The position numbers and the translations under genes were made by a program. A DNA stretch of 16,969 nt from an uncultured Bacteroidota bacterium. GTDB lineage: Bacteria; Bacteroidota; Bacteroidia; Chitinophagales; Chitinophagaceae. The DNA lies in contig CAIRNW010000019.1 of the NCBI GenBank assembly GCA_903879995.1, forward strand, positions 1 through 16,969, written 5' to 3'. Shown piece by piece: positions 14,882-16,969 of the stretch (positions are counted from its first letter, which is position 1; each line of letters starts with the position of its first letter). Under the pieces are notes generated by a model that worked only from the letters and a program-made list of their open reading frames with translations, did not search any database and was not told where the DNA came from.

Positions 14882-15538
14882 ATGCGAATCCTTCTTTTTT
14901 TTGTTGCGTTATCGGTAACCGTTAGCAGTTTTCAGTCTTGTAGCTTGTTTTCGTCGGCCCCTCTTACTTTTTGTGATACCGCCTGCATCAACGAGAATAT
15001 TCGATTCACTGGCACCCATGAGGATACTCCCTATGTGGAAATAAGCGTAGCAAACTGTTTGCCTGACACGTTGAGCTGGAGTTACAGTGGTCTGGGTACC
15101 AAAAGAAAAATTGGGTTTGCATATCTAATTGGTAGAACCGTAAAAATCAATAAGAATTACATGAGCGTTCAATTCAAAGAAAATCAATATGCCTGGATAC
15201 TTTTCAACGATTGTGTAACAGGACGTGGTTTTCAAATTAAGCTTCCTTATGATAAAGCAACTCCCTTTAGTCTAAAAAGCAGTGGCCTTAATCCTATGGA
15301 TCCAAAATTTTCAATCGAAGAGGGGCTCATTGTAAACACAGATCGGGGCAACCTTTTTGTAGAAGATGCATTAGACGGCAAAAAAGCCATGATGACTTTT
15401 GGTGAAAAATTGGATATCGACTACGACGTTATCCATGACCATATCGACAGCGTTTCAGTTACCCGATCAACTATTTGGGCTAAAATCAAGGTTGGAAATA
15501 CGTGGGTGATCAAGGAGAAAAAAATTGTGCTTGAATAA
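14882..15538 (+). CDS. Putative lipoprotein of unknown function
   Basis: I do not recognise this 218-residue protein by name. It starts with MRILLFFVALSVTVSSFQSC, a short hydrophobic signal ending in a lipobox-like FQSC, which would make C20 the lipidated residue of a type II signal peptide. The mature part looks like a soluble, beta-rich protein with scattered cysteines (C31, C35, C59 and C110), a repeated YAWILFNDC/WSYSGLG aromatic character and a D/E-rich IDYDVIHDHIDSV stretch near 180-192. Export to the inner or outer membrane is likely. No enzyme motif is visible. It is preceded by a -7 promoter box and followed 6 bp later by xerD, so the two may be cotranscribed. Confidence 0.75.
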   Translation: MRILLFFVALSVTVSSFQSCSLFSSAPLTFCDTACINENIRFTGTHEDTPYVEISVANCLPDTLSWSYSGLGTKRKIGFAYLIGRTVKINKNYMSVQFKENQYAWILFNDCVTGRGFQIKLPYDKATPFSLKSSGLNPMDPKFSIEEGLIVNTDRGNLFVEDALDGKKAMMTFGEKLDIDYDVIHDHIDSVSVTRSTIWAKIKVGNTWVIKEKKIVLE

Positions 15539-15544
15539 CCGCTT

Positions 15545-16456
15545 ATGTGGCAGGTATACCAAAAGGGATTTAAAGCCTGGCTGCAACTCGAAAAATCACT
15601 TGCAGAAAATTCAATTGAGGCCTATTTACGAGATCTAAATTTATTTTGCCGCTTTTTAATAAGTGCGCAATTAGCAGATTCGCCGGCTGAAGTTCAAACG
15701 GATCATTTAAGAAAATTTTTAAAGTGGATTCATGAAAATGGATTCTCCGCAGGATCACAGGCTAGAATATTGTCGGGTATAAAATCATTCTATCGGTATT
15801 GCTTACTAGAACAAATCTGCACAAAAGATCCCACCTCCCTTTTGGAGGCACCTCGAAAAAAAAGAGTGCTTCCAGATACACTAAGCTTCGAAGAAATTGA
15901 ACAACTAATTGCGCAACTAGACCTTAGTAAACCAGAAGGTACGCGTAATAAAGCGATGCTAGAAACCTTATATAGTTGCGGGCTTCGAGTCAGTGAGCTA
16001 ATCAATTTACAATTATCTAAACTCTATTTAGACCTGGGGTTTATTCGGGTTCGGGGAAAAGGAGATAAAGAAAGACTGGTACCAATTGGAGACAGCGCCT
16101 CCCGGTATATTCAACTTTACAGACAAACCTCCAGACAAAGCATAACTCCACAAAAAGGCAAAGAAGATTTTCTATTTCTCAACAAAAGGGGTGGTCCTCT
16201 TTCGCGCGTAATGGTCTTTTACATCATCCGAGACTTGGCTCGTGCGGCAGGGATACAGAAAACGGTATCCCCCCACACTTTCCGACATTCTTTTGCTACA
16301 CATCTGATTGAGGGGGGAGCTGATTTAAGAGCCGTACAAGAAATGCTGGGACATGCCAGTATCACCACCACTGAAATTTACACGCACCTGGATCGTGACT
16401 TTTTACGAAAAACCCTGGTCACGTTTCATCCTGGCTTTCAACAAAGCCGTCAATAA
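15545..16456 (+). CDS. xerD: Tyrosine recombinase XerD/XerC
   Basis: Site-specific recombinase that resolves chromosome dimers at dif with a Xer partner at the division septum. The 303-residue length is typical. The N-terminal SAM-like domain (about 5-95) includes AENSIEAYLRDLNLFCRFL. The catalytic domain shows all six expected residues: R148 in YSCGLRVSEL, K172 in RGKGDKERLVP, H244 and R247 in HTFRHSFATHL, H270 in MLGHASITTT, and the nucleophile Y279 in EIYTHLD. No attachment site, integrase-like extra domain or phage gene is nearby, so a housekeeping Xer is much more likely than a mobile-element integrase. XerC and XerD cannot be separated with certainty here; XerD is preferred by resemblance. 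It starts 6 bp after the lipoprotein stop. Confidence 0.93.
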   Translation: MWQVYQKGFKAWLQLEKSLAENSIEAYLRDLNLFCRFLISAQLADSPAEVQTDHLRKFLKWIHENGFSAGSQARILSGIKSFYRYCLLEQICTKDPTSLLEAPRKKRVLPDTLSFEEIEQLIAQLDLSKPEGTRNKAMLETLYSCGLRVSELINLQLSKLYLDLGFIRVRGKGDKERLVPIGDSASRYIQLYRQTSRQSITPQKGKEDFLFLNKRGGPLSRVMVFYIIRDLARAAGIQKTVSPHTFRHSFATHLIEGGADLRAVQEMLGHASITTTEIYTHLDRDFLRKTLVTFHPGFQQSRQ

Positions 16457-16476
16457 GGGCATTGCCACGATTACGC

Positions 16477-16484
16477 TATTTTTG
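16477..16484 (+). promoter_or_regulatory. -7 promoter element of the DUF2911 gene
   Basis: TATTTTTG matches TAnnTTTG exactly and ends 21 bases before the ATG at 16506. A TTG at 16462-16464 is too close (12 bases) for a standard -33 element. It suggests that the gene is expressed independently of xerD. Confidence 0.5.
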
Positions 16485-16505
16485 TATTTCAAATAAGCAA
16501 GCACT

Positions 16506-16969
16506 ATGAAAAAATTTATGATGGTAGTACTCCTGGTTGGCAGTATCATTACCAGCCAAGCTCAGCTACGTACACCAGCCCCTAGCCCCGCTCAAACTAT
16601 TAAGCAAGATTTTGGATTAGGCAACCTTGAAATATCCTACTCAAGGCCTGCCATGAAAGGACGTAAAATTTTTGGCGATTTAGTCCCTTATGGAAATGTA
16701 TGGAGAACTGGAGCCAATGGCGCCACAACCTTACAATTTAGTGATGAGGTAACCATCGGTGGTGTTAAAATTGCCCCGGGCAAATACGGACTTTTGAGCA
16801 TCCCTAATAAGGACAGTTGGACCTTGATCATCTCAAAACAAACAGATGTAACCAGCCCCGCTGCATACAAGCAGGAAATGGATGTAGTTCGCGTAAATGC
16901 ACCTGTTTCCAAAAGCAATTCCCGCACTGAAAATTTTATGATCCAGGTTGATAATATCAAATCAACACA
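16506..16969 (+). CDS. DUF2911 domain protein, N-terminal part (3' end outside window)
   Basis: An ATG at 16506 opens a frame that stays open for 154 codons to the right edge. It begins with MKKFMMVVLLVGSIITSQAQ, a Sec signal peptide with a likely cleavage after AQA or AQ near residue 19-20. The mature part reads PSPAQTIKQDFGLGNLEISYSRP, GRKIFGDLVPYGNVWRTGANGAT, GGVKIAPGKYGLLSIP and WTLIISKQ, matching the DUF2911 family (PF11138) common in Bacteroidota. The protein is probably periplasmic or exported; its function is unknown. It follows xerD after 49 bp and has its own -7 box. What lies beyond, including any C-terminal repeat region found in some members, is not visible. Confidence 0.9.
   Translation, partial: MKKFMMVVLLVGSIITSQAQLRTPAPSPAQTIKQDFGLGNLEISYSRPAMKGRKIFGDLVPYGNVWRTGANGATTLQFSDEVTIGGVKIAPGKYGLLSIPNKDSWTLIISKQTDVTSPAAYKQEMDVVRVNAPVSKSNSRTENFMIQVDNIKST

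Noticed and set aside
15545..16456. A mobile-element integrase next to the tRNA/cargo genes.
   Set aside because: Length and motifs fit a housekeeping Xer recombinase, and no attachment repeats, phage genes or tRNA fragment are near it.

Overview
The window looks like chromosomal core sequence from a member of the Bacteroidota, most likely a Chitinophagaceae-type relative. Three lines of evidence support this. Several genes belong to families that are mainly or only known from that phylum (DUF3810, the short DUF62 variant, DUF2723, DUF2911, DUF6580). The promoters carry the Bacteroidota -7 motif TAnnTTTG rather than a sigma-70 -10 box. Shine-Dalgarno sequences are weak or absent at most starts. 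The sequence is AT-leaning and uniform in style. I see no IS element, prophage, CRISPR array or rRNA. The genus is not established.

Layout. Positions 1-2760 hold the end of a DUF2130 gene, a 4'-phosphopantetheinyl transferase on the minus strand, a dCTP deaminase, and a minus-strand DUF3810 membrane protein with an HEIAH motif. Positions 2785-4654 hold a ribosome/lipid operon, yceD-rpmF-plsX. A long hairpin flanked by 9-bp direct repeats lies between rpmF and plsX, and a strong bidirectional terminator follows plsX. Positions 4656-4728 encode tRNA-Lys(UUU) on the minus strand with its own promoter. That promoter is divergent from an SDR oxidoreductase gene, which is followed after 3 bp by a DUF62 (SAM hydrolase/halogenase family) gene.

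Positions 6494-12114 form a second apparent operon: a promoter with a duplicated core, a 1150-residue DUF2723 membrane glycosyltransferase (TMEM260-like), an acyl-CoA carboxylase beta subunit, and RNase HI. Positions 12127-13934 hold two minus-strand genes, DUF6580 and mannose-6-phosphate isomerase (manA). Divergent from manA is yraN, which ends tail-to-tail with a YkgJ-type cysteine-cluster gene through a shared CTAG. The right end has an unrecognised putative lipoprotein, xerD, and the start of a DUF2911 gene that runs off the edge.

How the genes relate. Most are housekeeping genes for nucleotide supply (dcd), phospholipid initiation (plsX), translation (rpmF, tRNA-Lys, yceD), RNA:DNA hybrid removal (rnhA), sugar phosphate supply (manA), chromosome dimer resolution (xerD) and carrier protein activation (the PPTase). 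manA and the DUF2723 protein could both serve mannose-dependent envelope or protein glycosylation, but nothing in the sequence links them directly. I do not see a clearly new multi-gene system. The more interesting items are the rpmF-plsX hairpin, the DUF62 protein that lacks expected catalytic residues, the TMEM260-like glycosyltransferase, the near-leaderless SDR gene, and the unrecognised lipoprotein. No gene-free stretch exceeds 300 bases.
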